64,000 nucleotides of DNA from Brienomyrus brachyistius. Taxonomy: Eukaryota > Chordata > Actinopteri > Osteoglossiformes > Mormyridae. A model generated the notes under the pieces. It worked only from the letters and a program-made list of their open reading frames with translations. It ran no database searches and had not been told where the DNA came from. The position numbers were made by a program, and so were the translations under genes. Positions 25,041-37,480 of the stretch are shown piece by piece (position 1 is the stretch's first letter; each line of letters begins with the position of its first letter). The stretch spans positions 20,293,214 through 20,357,213 of the forward strand of contig NC_064541.1 of assembly GCF_023856365.1 (NCBI RefSeq), in the 5' to 3' direction.

Positions 25041-26379
25041 AATATAAATGTGCTATAAATAGGCTCTGATGTTTTTATGGATTATTAATGTGAAACAACT
25101 ATGAAACACAGTTTATAGGTCCACATATTACAATGGTAACACTGAGGAAATAAGGAATTGAACATGAAACCTAAAAGCCCATTAACTTACCATGGTTTGC
25201 ACTGTCCTTTGTTTTAGGTACTTTGACAAGGTAATACTGTTTTAAAGGCCATCATTTTTCACCTCTTGTTGCAGATCCATAATTCTCTCCCCTCCTGCCA
25301 TCTCTGGCAATTTTTGTCTTTTTCAAAACTGCACAGATCTGAGTGGAATTTGGCACCCAAACTTGAAAGATTAGAACCTTTGACATTGGTATCTGTAAGA
25401 ATAAAGTTTGTCACGTAAACTTTACGGTCTGCAGCAGTCAAAGAAATCACACTGCTAACCAGATAACCAAGATGACTCCAAATATCATGCAATTGCACAT
25501 CAACCAGTGGTCCAGTAATTCATTGCTGGCATTGTGTAGTCATTAAAACGATGTCAATTGCCTTACGACAATGACAATCACAATTCAACCATGTTTTAGG
25601 TTCCGAAAAACCCGCCTTAACTTCAGTGTTAAATTCACACTCATTCCTTCATGCAAAACACACAGATAAAGTTTCTTTCAGATCAGCCATAAGGCAGCTT
25701 TGTTTGTCCCAAAAGCTGTTAAAGGTTTGCTTTTTTGTTATTGTTTTTTTGTGATATTTTTTATCAAAAGTGAATTTGGCATAGTTAAAGAACTGCATAT
25801 TTTATGGGTGTGATTCAGGTGAAATACTGTTTCTTGGACTGGTAGCCCATTCCGGGTGTCCCTTGCTTGTTGCCCACTTGTCTTATGGTGTGGGGTGACC
25901 AAAACATGTATCGATAAGTGGGTGATTATGGATGTAAATCAGCCGAGACACAACGATGGTTCGGTAAAACCCAGCTGGCATTTACCACACTGTCAGGATC
26001 ACAGACTTCAAAATGTCAGACGACCTGCATCATCCTGCTAAAGCTGGCCTTAGCGTGTCTGAGTACTCTGACGAACTAGAAGCTGAAAGTATATTTGACT
26101 GCCATGTCACTCCGGTGCAAAATGTATTTTCAGTATAGAATAAATTAACCTGTCGTTTCTGGCAGTAAGTGCAGACCAGTGCTTTCCTTGTACTGTAACA
26201 TTTGAAGTGACAATTTCCTGGCTCAGGCCTGGTTGACAGTTTAGTGTGACATATTTTCACAGAGTTTACGTTAGCTTCAGAAAGGACAATTGCCCTTTAG
26301 TCACACAGCAACTAGAGCCTTTCCTGCCCAGAGTGGCGGTGTGCATCCAAATGTATTCTGTGCACATATGGTGATGAGA
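25038..26379. other. Intergenic DNA, no gene recognised
   Basis: Several short open frames, none with a domain. Confidence 0.45.
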
Positions 26380-26595
26380 GACGGACACTGCGCAGTCACT
26401 CACCAAGACGGACACTGCGCATTCACTCACCCAGACGGACACTGCGCATTCACTCACCAAGACGGCCACTGCGCATTCACTCACCAAGACGGACACTGTC
26501 TATTCACTCACCAAGACGGACACTGCGCATTCACTCACCAAGACGGACACTGCGCAGTCACTCACCAAGACGGCTGCTGTGCATTTCACTCGCCC
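26380..26595. repeat. 27-bp minisatellite, 8 copies
   Basis: Eight head-to-tail copies of a 27-bp unit (GACGGACACTGCGCATTCAC then TCACCAA) with point variants; the eighth is decayed. Because 27 is divisible by 3, one + frame stays open as nine-residue DGHCAFTHQ repeats. That is a repeat artefact. Confidence 0.93.
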
Positions 26596-26684
26596 ATTAT
26601 GACACTGGCTGGATTTGAAAGAAAGGGGAAAAAACTGATACCTTTGTGTCTGAAGGAAGAGGAAATGAGAGAATGGTCGCTACA

Positions 26685-26767
26685 ACGTCAAAATAACGTT
26701 TTTATGACGTTGTGTGGGACATTTGGTCCCCATAATGTAATATAAACCTAATCCACACACACACTCA

Positions 26768-26815
<48 letters not shown>
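26685..26815. repeat. Dispersed repeat fragment plus compound (GT)n(AT)n
   Basis: The segment GTGGGACATTTGGTCCCCAT resembles the module at 48100-48175 (ATTAGACCTTGTGGGGACA). It is followed by (GT)n at 26770-26800 and (AT)n to 26815. Confidence 0.55.
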
Positions 26816-26816
<1 letters not shown>

Positions 26817-27309
26817 ACTTTCATAATTTCCCCATAGTATTAAGCAGCTGGGTATGAAGAATATGGAAATCACCTGTAACTGGTGTTATGCTGGCAATGA
26901 GAAAATTACATACAACTAACTGGTAGCACCTTCCTGCAGTAAAAAAGGAAGCGGAGGATGAAAGTTTAAATCTTCGTGCCTGGAGGGATGCGTTCCGGGG
27001 GCGTGTTCAAACACGCCTGAGCGGAACATTTCCTGAGATTTATAACCCCGTAATGGAAGTTACTGCATTTTTCCCCCCAAAGGTAAAACAAAAAAACACC
27101 ATGTCAGTCAAACATAATTTGTTGCTGTGTTTTATAGCTTTATGTTATATTGTCAGTCATTCGGCTCTCAAATCAATTTTCAGTGCAGTTCAGCGGCTGC
27201 TGCCCCAAATGGTATTTACACACACGGAGAGGCGAACAAGCACTAAGGGGATTTTTCCCCGAATCTTACAGCTCATCCACAGGCTGCCTTTCTTACGGCT
27301 CCCTCTCTA

Positions 27310-27570
27310 GGACAGATGGTCTCCCTGAAGTGTGATCACAGCAACTTGGCATTTTACATTACAGCGATTCAGAGGAGACTCCCCCAACATTTTATCAGTG
27401 CTGTGTAATTAGCCATTTTTTTTGCATCTCAATGGACACTTAACTTTTCTTGTGTCCACTTATCCTGATACATGTGAAGTGTCGCACTGATAAGGGAATC
27501 AGAGGTGGGGCATATTAATTTGGAGAGGGAGGCCCTGTCATTGTGTACCCTCAAACACATCTTAGTCCGC
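27310..27570. promoter_or_regulatory. Candidate conserved non-coding element
   Basis: Unique sequence with GTGTAATTAGCC, CATATTAATTTGG and GTCCGCTAATTTCC cores. Enhancer-like, unproven. Confidence 0.35.
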
Positions 27571-29380
27571 TAATTTCCAGGTTTGTTAGGCGTGGTTGAG
27601 CAGGCAAATCTGCAAACTGTTTTGGATTCTGGCCCCCAGGACTGGACCTGGGCAAATCTGCGGTACTTACTGTGCCTGTAGGAAGCCTCAAATTACCACT
27701 AATATGCTGAATACAAATGAAATCAAAGGCATCTTTTGCTGGGAAATAATCATGTCAGTCCCAGTTACCAAGTCAGATATAGTCAGGTGGCTTTCTTTGA
27801 AGTGTTTTTGGTGAAACTGAGCATGTTTCTACATTAGACATGCAGAATATCCTGCGAAACTGCAGGGATCCTAACAGTGCATCCATGCATTTTGTAGGTA
27901 GTGTGTATCACTGCCTGACACGTGGGCTCAAAAATTTATTAAAAATGTTCAGCCCTGCAAATCAGCCAGACCTTAATCCCAAGCAATTTTAAATGCAATA
28001 ATTACTAAAGCTTCCACAGATGTTCCTCAGAAGGTTAAGCATCTGAAACTTGCAGTTTTAAATATGATCGCCACGTCAGTGCTGCATTCTCTCAGCGTTG
28101 GCAGAATGACGAATGGTTCAGAGAGCATTTCAGACAGGAAAAGGGTAAGGAGAAGTACGGAAAGCATACAATTGAGTGTCAAATTAATAATCACAATAAA
28201 GGTCAACAATTATAATCCATTTCGCATTAGAAATCGAAGTATTCGCAACGATTTACAAAGGTCACTGATGGCTTAAATGAAGGCGATGCATCACTATAAT
28301 CTGGTGCCTTGAATAAAGTCAATGGATGAACAGTCAATGCATCAGACTGGAGCCGTTCAAGGACCCACTTTTCATAGTTTTCAATTTATGCAAAAGCATT
28401 CTGGGAAAAAAGTTTCAAAACACAACGTTGCAGCTGATGAGTTTCGGGTTGTTATATTTGTCCTTAACAAAGACAAATTACGTGTGTGTTTAGTATGTTA
28501 ATGTTCAGTGAATTTTGTTATTAAATTGCCCCTTTTCTACATGTTGCAGCATTTGCTAAGATTTGTTTGAGTCATAAGCAGAACTAGGAGGGACATAATA
28601 TCTGAACGGTGTGAAACTATTCTTTTACAATATAGCTTCAGGCTTCTGCCAGGAACTCTGCGGAACCTCGTAGCCCGATAGAGACTGAGGCCACTGGAGC
28701 AGACGTCGCTCTCTTCTCTTGTTCACAGCACACATTAGACCAGAGCACCGTTGTCCTAAAAGCCTCCCTTCTGCGAGCCAGAAATCCGTAGGATGCAGAT
28801 GACCGAAACATTAAGTCTGTCTTCTAATGCAGCAAGTGGGACCAGGCCAGGCCCACGAAAATGCCAGCACTATTAGGGAGCTGCCAAAGGCTTTTACGTT
28901 TGGAACCAGTCACCCAGAAAAATATCAGCGGTCAGTGTTCCTTGGCCTGTCGTTTTACATGCATCTATTTGTTGAGGAAATGAGGGCGAATCGGCAGACT
29001 CCTGTGCATAGATGTCCATTTCCTGTTCCCGGCAGGGATCAGCAACCCAGACAATGTGCACCATCCAATGACGGTACCTCTGTTCATTTTTATTGATTAA
29101 TGGTGTTTACAGTCAACTTCGAACCCTTAGTTTGTCCAGCATTTTACAGCCCCCTTTGCCTCAGAATACAGAACAGATCATACGATCTGAAGAATTGTCT
29201 TCCAAATGGTGTCTTCTTAATGCTGATGAATATTCTGTTTTAAAACCTTTAAATCTTTAAAACAGTCCATTCTGAGATATGACAGCAATTTTTCCAGTTG
29301 TTGGAATTAAGCTGTCCTCCAAGAACAACAGAGATGTTGAAGGACATCACATATAATCCTGAATCAGAACGTTTGTGTAT
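27571..29380. other. Intergenic DNA, no gene recognised
   Basis: No exon, RNA gene or clear repeat was seen. Confidence 0.45.
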
Positions 29381-29397
29381 GTGCGTGTGTGTGTGTG

Positions 29398-29466
<69 letters not shown>

Positions 29467-29524
29467 AATTTATTTAAAAATGTCCATTCACCCAACCATT
29501 TTCCAAATACTTATCTTGTGGAGG

Positions 29525-29579
<55 letters not shown>
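29381..29579. repeat. Compound microsatellites around a repeat tail
   Basis: (GT)n, (TA)22 at about 29399-29442 and (GA)n to 29465, then CCATTTTCCAAATACTTATC (a reverse-oriented SINE tail), then (GT)n(AT)n at 29525-29579. Confidence 0.85.
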
Positions 29580-29582
<3 letters not shown>

Positions 29583-30650
29583 GGATGAAAGGACATTTTT
29601 GTAGAATTTTTTACATTTAAATTTGAAATTTCAAAAAAATACACTGTCGGCTGGCAGAGGGTGACAGTGTACCAAAATGCATACAGTGCATTGCTTATTT
29701 GCTTATTTGCTTAGTTGCTTATTTCATGTTTGTTTGAATCTAAGGTTCAGTACTTATAAGTCCTATGTTTGCTGTTTGTGTTAAGTTGCGGCATACATTT
29801 TACATGCTGTCATTTTCACTGGACCTCGCATGAAGCGACGAGCTTTGAAAGCCAGCAGCCCTGAGCGGCGAGCTGTGTGTAATCACCGTCTAATAGCTTC
29901 TGAGCTGACCTGCTGGCCTAGACATCACCGAAGCTCCATCTCACTTACTCCCTGTACCTGCTGCTTTCTCCCTAATTGCAGGCATGTTCCTCTGACCCTC
30001 CTCTGTCTCGCGGGCGTCAAAGCAGGCTACAGACGTTAAGCTATTAGGGCAAGACAGGACCACTTCAAATCGCTTTCTGATAGCGATTTGGGAAAATGGA
30101 AATCAGAGAAGTGCTTTGCAAAAGTCATACATCTGAATGGCAAATTATGTCTTATTGTGAACTATTCAAATGCAGTTTTGTTTGCGTTAACCCCTGTATT
30201 TTTCAGGATCGATCTGTTTCTTACTCAGTAGTCTAAACAATAAATCATGAATACTGTCCCGGTGTGATTTTACCTGAGTAAGCCTTGTAGATAAGTCATG
30301 CTTCATTAAACTACACGGGTTTGACCCTAAAGCTTGGGAATGCATTACAATTTTAAAAGGAAAAGGACCAAGCACATCCTGCTTTCCACATGACACTTAA
30401 TACCGCAGAGAAATGTGCAATGCTGCTCGGGTCCACCTGCCTACTGTACACCAGCACACCATAGTCTCCTCCAAAACCTTCTCCAGACCCACCACCCAAA
30501 AATCTATTCTTCAACTCTTCACGACTATCTAGGCTCAAAGGAGAAGGGAGAAGGCACAGGCATGGGAAAGGATGGCAGAGCTGGGAGATCATTCTGTGTG
30601 TACTTTATTCTAAGTGCTGCACAGCCACAAATTCACCACATGTAATGACC
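29580..30650. other. Intergenic DNA, no gene recognised
   Basis: The TTTGCTTATTTGC repeats at about 29697-29725 are minor. No gene was seen. Confidence 0.45.
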
Positions 30651-30654
30651 GGCG

Positions 30655-30965
30655 GCCAAAATGGCTTCTAACATCTCTGAGTCTTTAGCCCTCTCTATTT
30701 TCTTTCTCTTTAAGCTCCATGCAGGTCTGATCCTGCCAGGGGCCAATTAACAAGCCGTGCCTTCGCCTGCAGCTTAAAGACGCCTAATGGTCCGGCATCT
30801 ACCTGAGAGGTGCAGAGAGCTATCCGTCCGACTTTAATTTGAGAGAAGGGACCCTTTGAAGCTTTTACCATTAAACGGGGCTTCATTGTGGCCAATGGTC
30901 GTTTGATCTTAAAATAATTTACTTAATGATCTCACCGCGGGAGCGAGCGGTGCTGCTCGATTAGT
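30655..30965. promoter_or_regulatory. Candidate conserved non-coding element
   Basis: Unique sequence packed with GGCCAATTAACAAG, GCCTAATGG, CTTTAATTTGAG, ACCATTAAACG, TTACTTAATGATC and a TCF-like CTTTGAAG. Best enhancer candidate by eye in the desert. Inference only. Confidence 0.42.
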
Positions 30966-31370
30966 CTGCGCCGTTTAATGGACCCAGGAAGAAAAGAGCG
31001 GAGATGGAGAGCGAGGGAGCATGATGTGGAGGCGACATGCCGCCGCTATACGAAGCCGGTAAAATTTCACACCATAATCCAGGATCGTGATTGCAGCGAA
31101 TACCTGTGGAGACCATTACGACCTAAAAAACATAAAAGCATTATATTACTATTGAAAATAAATAAATAAAATCAATAACCAATTTAGGCTTTTCACCAAC
31201 TCGTGTTTTACGGACTGTTTTCTCAGGAGTGCCCGCAAGTGAAATACCTGCGTGAACAGGAACCCGGGTCAAGGTCCGACTCGGTAACTGTCCGACGATA
31301 AATGTCTAATCTTGGTAAATACAGAGCGAAGTGAATCAGTGACTGCAGCTTGTCTGCTTTCTTGTTACAG

Positions 31371-31389
31371 CCCCCCCCCCCCCCCCCCA

Positions 31390-31422
<33 letters not shown>
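31371..31422. repeat. (C)18 followed by (CA)16
   Basis: C run 31371-31388, then CA dinucleotides 31391-31422. Confidence 0.95.
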
Positions 31423-31423
<1 letters not shown>

Positions 31424-31439
31424 CGGAATCTCTCCCGGC

Positions 31440-31690
31440 TGGCTTCTGTAATCCTGTAAATTTATTACTATAATGAGAGAGGGGAATAGCAAGCATGCCG
31501 CTTAAATAATGCTCCCGAAAAGGGTCAAAGAGTTAAGGGAGCGGAATTTACGGGCAGGATTCCCCTTGATTATTTTGCATTGTACAGGCGTCAATGAAAA
31601 GCAATTTGGTTTAGCGGAGAAGTTTATACTTCATTTCGTTTAACATGTCAAATGGAATGTTAAGAGCGATTTAAAAAAATGTGTTAAAGG
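31440..31690. promoter_or_regulatory. Candidate conserved non-coding element
   Basis: Unique sequence with TTTATTACTATAATGAG, GCTTAAATAATGC and TTGATTATTTTGCAT cores, close to the 30.7 kb candidate. Confidence 0.38.
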
Positions 31691-33135
31691 CGAATGGGGC
31701 GTAAAACCTGCTGTTTAAAACTCTGCCAACAGCAAAAATAAAATCACTCCTTCAGCCTGGGACCATGTCCAGTAATATGTTGCTTTCTGGTTTTCTGCCT
31801 CGCATCTATGCAGTGTGACGGAGGTGAGGCCGTTGAACAAGGGGAGAGATATCACGCTCCAATATATTTGGCTCATAAGCTCACAATATAGCATGTCCGC
31901 CTTTTCTTTACATGTAGCTATCATTCCTCCATTTCCCCATAGAAACTCTCTCACCACAGCAACCTAAACCCCTTCAACAAATCTGTTGTTGTCTAAACAA
32001 TGAAACTGATTCAAATAAGATAAGGTGAAATAAGATAAAAAATAAATATTACTTTGAAAAAAGGAAAAACATGTTTGTTGTTATTTATTATCAGTTAGTT
32101 GTAGAAATGCAATGAAACACGTGCTCGCGTACCTCTCTGCAGACGTTAACAACATATAACGCGGCAGAACACTAAACAGCAATAACAGCGAACAGTAACA
32201 AACGAACATACAATAAATACAATATACAAATTATATGTCATTATCATCCATCCATTTTCCAAACCGCTTATCCTACCGGGCTGCGGGTATCATTATCATA
32301 TATAAATAAAATATTTAACTACTTTAACTTTAGAATCATACAAAAATAAAATCTAAATTATGTGTGCGATATGACATTAAAAATGTAAATCTACATTCTA
32401 ATTCTAAACTGAAGGAAAAAGGTAGGTAGATAGGAGGGGCCGCGTGGTTTCAGATGATATGTATCTACAACGATTCAGGCTCTTCAGATGAGACAAACCA
32501 GCAGTACTAGCCGGGGGCCATGCAGAACTACAGTGACCAGTGCTGTTAAAGGCAGGAGGGGAGAGCAGTAATGCATCTATTACTGCGTCGTCAGACAGGT
32601 GTGCTGCATTTTGCAGCCTGGCCTCTACGACGGCAATCTATCACTACAGAGGAGACGGAGCTGAGGCGTCCTGAGAAAAGTGAGGAACTGAGAGAATGCT
32701 GTCAATATCCTTAATGGCACAAGCACATATCTGCCATTGATCTGAATATCAAAATGAAAACAAAGCAGTGTATTCCCTATAGCCATAAAACTCCAGACAG
32801 GAAAGAAACCCATTTTGTATGAAAGGCCACATATATAATGCCATTATATTAAACCGTCCAACTTTTTTGTGTAGAAAATCTCTATAGAAATCTCAGTGGC
32901 TCTATTAGGGCCCCATTGACGGGGTCCCCATCTTAAAGACCATGTGAAACTGCAAAATCTACCATGATCCACCCATTCTATTGTGCTGGTGCAGAAAGGC
33001 CAATTGAAGGTGAAAGGTTACCGATCACAGTGACTTTTCTGGGGGAAATTCAAGACAATACCCCTAAAATCTAGTCTATTGTATGCACCTGCCTTTAAAG
33101 AAATTATATGTATGTATGTATGTGTATGATGTGTT

Positions 33136-33186
<51 letters not shown>

Positions 33187-34259
33187 TTATACATGCATAC
33201 ATTATACATTTAAAGGAACATAAGCAACAGTATTTCCTCAGAAATTAGGCGTCCTGTCATTGTTGCCTGCTGACAAAGTTTGATCAAGCGAGACACTGAG
33301 AGAGGTCCTGTTTTGTTTCAGGTAAAACATTTCCTTGATTAATTCACTAGACTTGGCTGTAAAAGTTTTTTTTATTATTATTAAAAAATAGTCTTAATAC
33401 CAGGTTTGTAATAACCGTTTTGTTACACAACAACAAAAGTTTGAGTTCCTGCGTTGTGACTCATGAAAAACTCATTATGATTGGAATGCCTGTCATATAA
33501 TAACTTTCATTGTTAGTCTGTAATTACTGAAAATTGTCATCATGCATTGTACTATGGTTTGTATTTCTGTAGTGCTACAAGCTCAGAATAACCATGTATT
33601 TGTAGACGGTTTCCTAGTTTTGTCATTATACAGTTAGAAACAAAGAGAGGATTTTAATCTTTCATTCAGAAAGCACATCTGCCTTTTTTTCCAGAGGAAA
33701 ATTACTTTGTCTTTGACCTTCAGAGAAGATCTACCACCACCCAACAACAAACCTTTCTTTCTGGTTTAAATCGTGTGTGTGAGTGTGTGTGTGTATGTGT
33801 GTGTTCATCTTCCTAAATTCACCACGTTTCCTCTCTGTTTTGAGAGATTTCTTTTCCATTGGTTGGATTCAGATAAATATGAATGTAAACCTAGATAATT
33901 ACTTATATATAATATTAAATGTAATAATTTGTTGTAATAAATATTAGAATAAACTGCCATAATGTAATAAAATACTAAAGATGGATAAGAAATAATTCTT
34001 ACAATACTTTGACAAACACTGCCACACAAAGCAGTCTCTTTAATAAACATAATTTAGTAATTGCGTTACAGATCTCACGTGTCATTCTGAAGTTTTATTT
34101 CGGCTTTGGCAGGAATAACAGTTTTTATGCATCATCTTTTTCTAAGATATGTTTTTACATAGGAAAAATACTCTGTAACACTAAGCTAACACTTAACGAA
34201 ACACCATTTTTGATGGTCAATTAAATATAATAATTGACTTATGTAAAATGGAAGCCTTT
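31691..34259. other. Intergenic DNA
   Basis: Contains a reverse SINE tail (CATCCATTTTCCAAACCGCT, about 32248-32275) and a (TA)n microsatellite at 33140-33180. No gene was seen. Confidence 0.45.
33140..33180. repeat. (TA)n microsatellite
   Basis: About 20 TA units next to ATGT-type repeats (33107-33125). Confidence 0.95.
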
Positions 34260-34264
34260 GTACT

Positions 34265-34620
34265 ATGTTCTTTGTTACAGAAATCCAGATACCCAGCGGG
34301 GTAGCCAGTACAGAACTGGCTCTATTCAGCAGTGAATTTGTACAAAACTGCTCCCATTTGAACCTGACCCGACACGCTGCTGGGAGCGCAGTCATACAGC
34401 GGGTCGGCGTTGCGCTGCGCCGCCTTCACCTGGAGGAACACGCCGCGGAATGTTTACTGCACTTCGTCACTGACATTCCAAGACATTATGATCTATGGCG
34501 AAAGATTATTTAATTTAGACAATTCAGAGCTCTCCATTATCATCCTACCGTTACTTGATGCGATACAAGCAAAAGATTTATTTCTAAACTTACTAAAGCA
34601 ACACTTTGAATATAACACAT
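34265..34620. other. Unique GC-mixed block, function unknown
   Basis: A compact GC-richer island in AT-rich DNA. Small open frames run on both strands but none has a domain. It could be a conserved element or an unrecognised exon; I cannot tell. Confidence 0.25.
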
Positions 34621-35489
34621 TTTGTCCTTTGTAGTTCACATGCTAGTTCGGCTATATTTTCTTCATCTTAACTTGCAGTAGAGCAGTGAATAACCGGAAA
34701 TACGATGATCATGTTTTAAAATCAACATGTTAAATTCTTTGAAATGAAGCTGAACTGGCGTAAAAAATACATTATTCATTGTGCAGTAAACGTCATTGAA
34801 TATTTTCAGAATTCCTTATATTGAGCAATACTGAACAATATTAAAATGTGCAAGACCATACTGTATATAAAAAAATACCATGCTATGAAAACACAAGATG
34901 CGAGATTGTAGTGATTCAATGTAGTGATTCGACTCAAACGTATTAGAGCCCTGTGGGCGTTTATAAATCGGCAGACGGATCTCTAGTGTCCAGCAATCTA
35001 CATGCATAATTCCGCACATAACCATGTACGTATTAAGACCTCTACACGTCTCGTCGACACTTTCAATCTCCCACAGCACTGAGCTATAGACCGCAGAGAT
35101 ATAAATCACTGTCTGTGAGCAGAATGTCCCGATGAGCGCGAGGACTACAGTGCTGATGCTGTTACTAAATCACAACAGTACACTCACAGGCATAACATGC
35201 ACTGTCCCAAATCTCACAAAACACACTCCAGTGTGATTATTAAGTTACTGTAGCCTGTTAATTGCTGACTTCTCTTAATAAACTATTACACAAATCCAGA
35301 CTGTTTGCACACCAGTGTGATCTGAATGCAGCTTCATATAATCTAATGGCAACATAACTCACAGAAAGTCCAGAAATTTTTCATTAATACGACAGACGCA
35401 ATGTCGATAACTTGTTATATTTCACCGCTATATAATAAATTACTTTATTCATTAACGGACATGCATCCAAATATATTTACTGCATTTCT

Positions 35490-35700
35490 TTCACTTGCAT
35501 TTGTTAACAAATTTCAGGTCAACATTGATTGTCTTTCATAGATACCTTATTGATATGCCTCAGGTATATAATGGTGATTACAAACGGGAGCTGATGAATG
35601 GTGCTTACGGGGACCCCTTAAGGAGCACAGCTGAAATGCAGCTGGACATTGGCGAGGCTCTTACTGGGAGTTTTAAACATTGACACCGCTAAAGCCAGAC
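35490..35700. promoter_or_regulatory. Candidate conserved non-coding element
   Basis: Unique sequence with TTGATATGCC and ATGGTGATTACAAACG. It resembles a regulatory element more than an exon. Low certainty. Confidence 0.28.
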
Positions 35701-36898
35701 TGAGCTACTGAATGCGGTTTTACGGTCATGTCTGGAATACTGTGAATTCTAGTGTGTATATATGAACACCACTGTACAGGAAATGACGCTCATTTCTATC
35801 TATTTACCGTTTTCCCTTTGAATTTCTGAATAACAAAAAACGTTAATTTTCTTTTTCCTTAATGGGCCGAATTTAACCGGTGTATGTGTGCGCGGGGCTA
35901 ATTTAAAAAACAGTTAAAATACTTCGTAGATTTATTGTCACATTATAATGTAGAATAAGCTGAAGAGCATATATGCATGTATGGTCTTCATCAATGCTGT
36001 GTCTCCTTCGTTACTCCCCAGTCATGCTCTTCCCTCCGCTTCACCAGCTTCCTAACGCACCGGTGAGAAAGATGGAAAAAACTGCCGCAGACACACGGAG
36101 AAAACTTTCATACTAAACCAGGAATGCTGTTTTACGTCTTTTTTTATTTCATGAACTTTAAAAACTCTTCCATGGCATTAACCTTGGAGTTTTTAAAAGT
36201 CAGATTAAACCAGACAAAATTACTTAGAGCAGGACTATTGGACTATTGGAAGTGCCTTTTTAGACCTTTTGTAGACAACGTCGTGCAGAGGTGGAACAAA
36301 CAATTCATGATATAGGACGTAACAAACATGAGCCTATGTTATACCTATCTTTGTTCAACAACATTTGACTACAAACATTCGACTGGTTGACGGCCAAGGG
36401 TTTGTTCACCCAGATGATTGTTGGAAACGACTACTTCCGTACTAAAGGACGGTTTGCCCTCTTTAGATAATCGGTGGCTTTTTTAATAAAAATTCGTGAG
36501 AAACTCTTGAAATCACCTACGCGATGCATATATTTCAATTTTTTTTTATTAAACATAGAAAGATCAAAGATGTGTACGAAGGACATTTACTGGTTTGACA
36601 AGTAACAAGCATTCACGTCCGCACACTACTGACGATGCTTTGTACTCGAAAAGGAAACTGAGGGCCACAAACCGAACATTAATGTGTTTTTATCATAACT
36701 AAATATAAGATTTAGGGCTTAAGAAAAAACATAAGAAAATGTGATCAAAGTATTACGGTAACAACCTCTACTGTGGTTTTAGCAGTAACTCGATTACAAA
36801 ATTAATTCATGTTGAATTAATTGTTATGAGATCCGGAGTAAAGAATTTTAATATAATTCAGGTACGTTTTTTGGAATTGAGCACATATCTGCGTTATA
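35701..36898. other. AT-rich intergenic DNA
   Basis: No gene, RNA or repeat was recognised. Confidence 0.45.
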
Positions 36899-36912
36899 GC
36901 ACTAGAGGGCAG
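36899..36912 (+). promoter_or_regulatory. CTCF-type motif
   Basis: GCACTAGAGGGCAG matches the vertebrate CTCF core CCASYAGRKGGCRS at 13 of 14 positions; only the first base differs. It lies about 6.2 kb upstream of the sp4 start and could mark a domain boundary. A single motif match is not proof of binding. Confidence 0.5.
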
Positions 36913-37265
36913 TGTTGCCGCACCTTTACCCCCCACTTATCGGTCTTATTTATAATTTAGGCATATAAATGCCTTTCCTACTTCCCAAGACGAAATCCTT
37001 TTACACCATAGCATTTAAAGTTACATTTAGGCGACGCTACATCACATTTCTTTGACAATACAACATGACACACTTCTATTGCAGGATTTAATGAAAACTT
37101 GTAAAGCTTATGTAATAAAGCAGAAACCGTTCTAATATCCCCGGAATACAGAGGCCTTTTTTACACCTCTGTGCGATTTATATAAACATTTTATTATAAA
37201 CTGTAATAGTAAATATAATAGACTTTTCCGGCATCACCAATTTATTGTCGTCATTACATGAAACG

Positions 37266-37480
37266 CTGTGTCGCTGCCCGGAGCCGTTCGGCAGTTCAGT
37301 GGGTACAGCCTCCCCATAACCCCACCAGGAACGGGGGCTCGAATCCTGCTCTCGCCAGGACCCCCGATCGCGCCCGCGCCTTTTCTCTGTAGAGTTTTCC
37401 TACTCCCGTCCTGTGCGTTACCGCCAGTAATCCAAAAATATGCGTATGTGTCTGTGCAGCATAGCGTACGGTAAGCCATA
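37266..37480 (+). repeat. tRNA-derived SINE-like repeat
   Basis: Head CGGCAGTTCAGTGGGTACAG resembles a pol III A-box region. GGCTCGAATCC is a near-perfect B-box (one change from GGTTCGAATCC). The downstream body includes GCCAGTAATCCAAAAATATG. Confidence 0.6.

Noticed and set aside
26290..26745. 151-codon frame with DGHCAFTHQ repeats
   Set aside because: The 27-bp period preserves the frame, and the ends lie in ordinary DNA. No spacer pattern, so it is also not a CRISPR array.
37266..37345. Possible tRNA gene because of A- and B-box-like motifs
   Set aside because: The A-box is poor, no cloverleaf closes, and the sequence continues into a SINE body.
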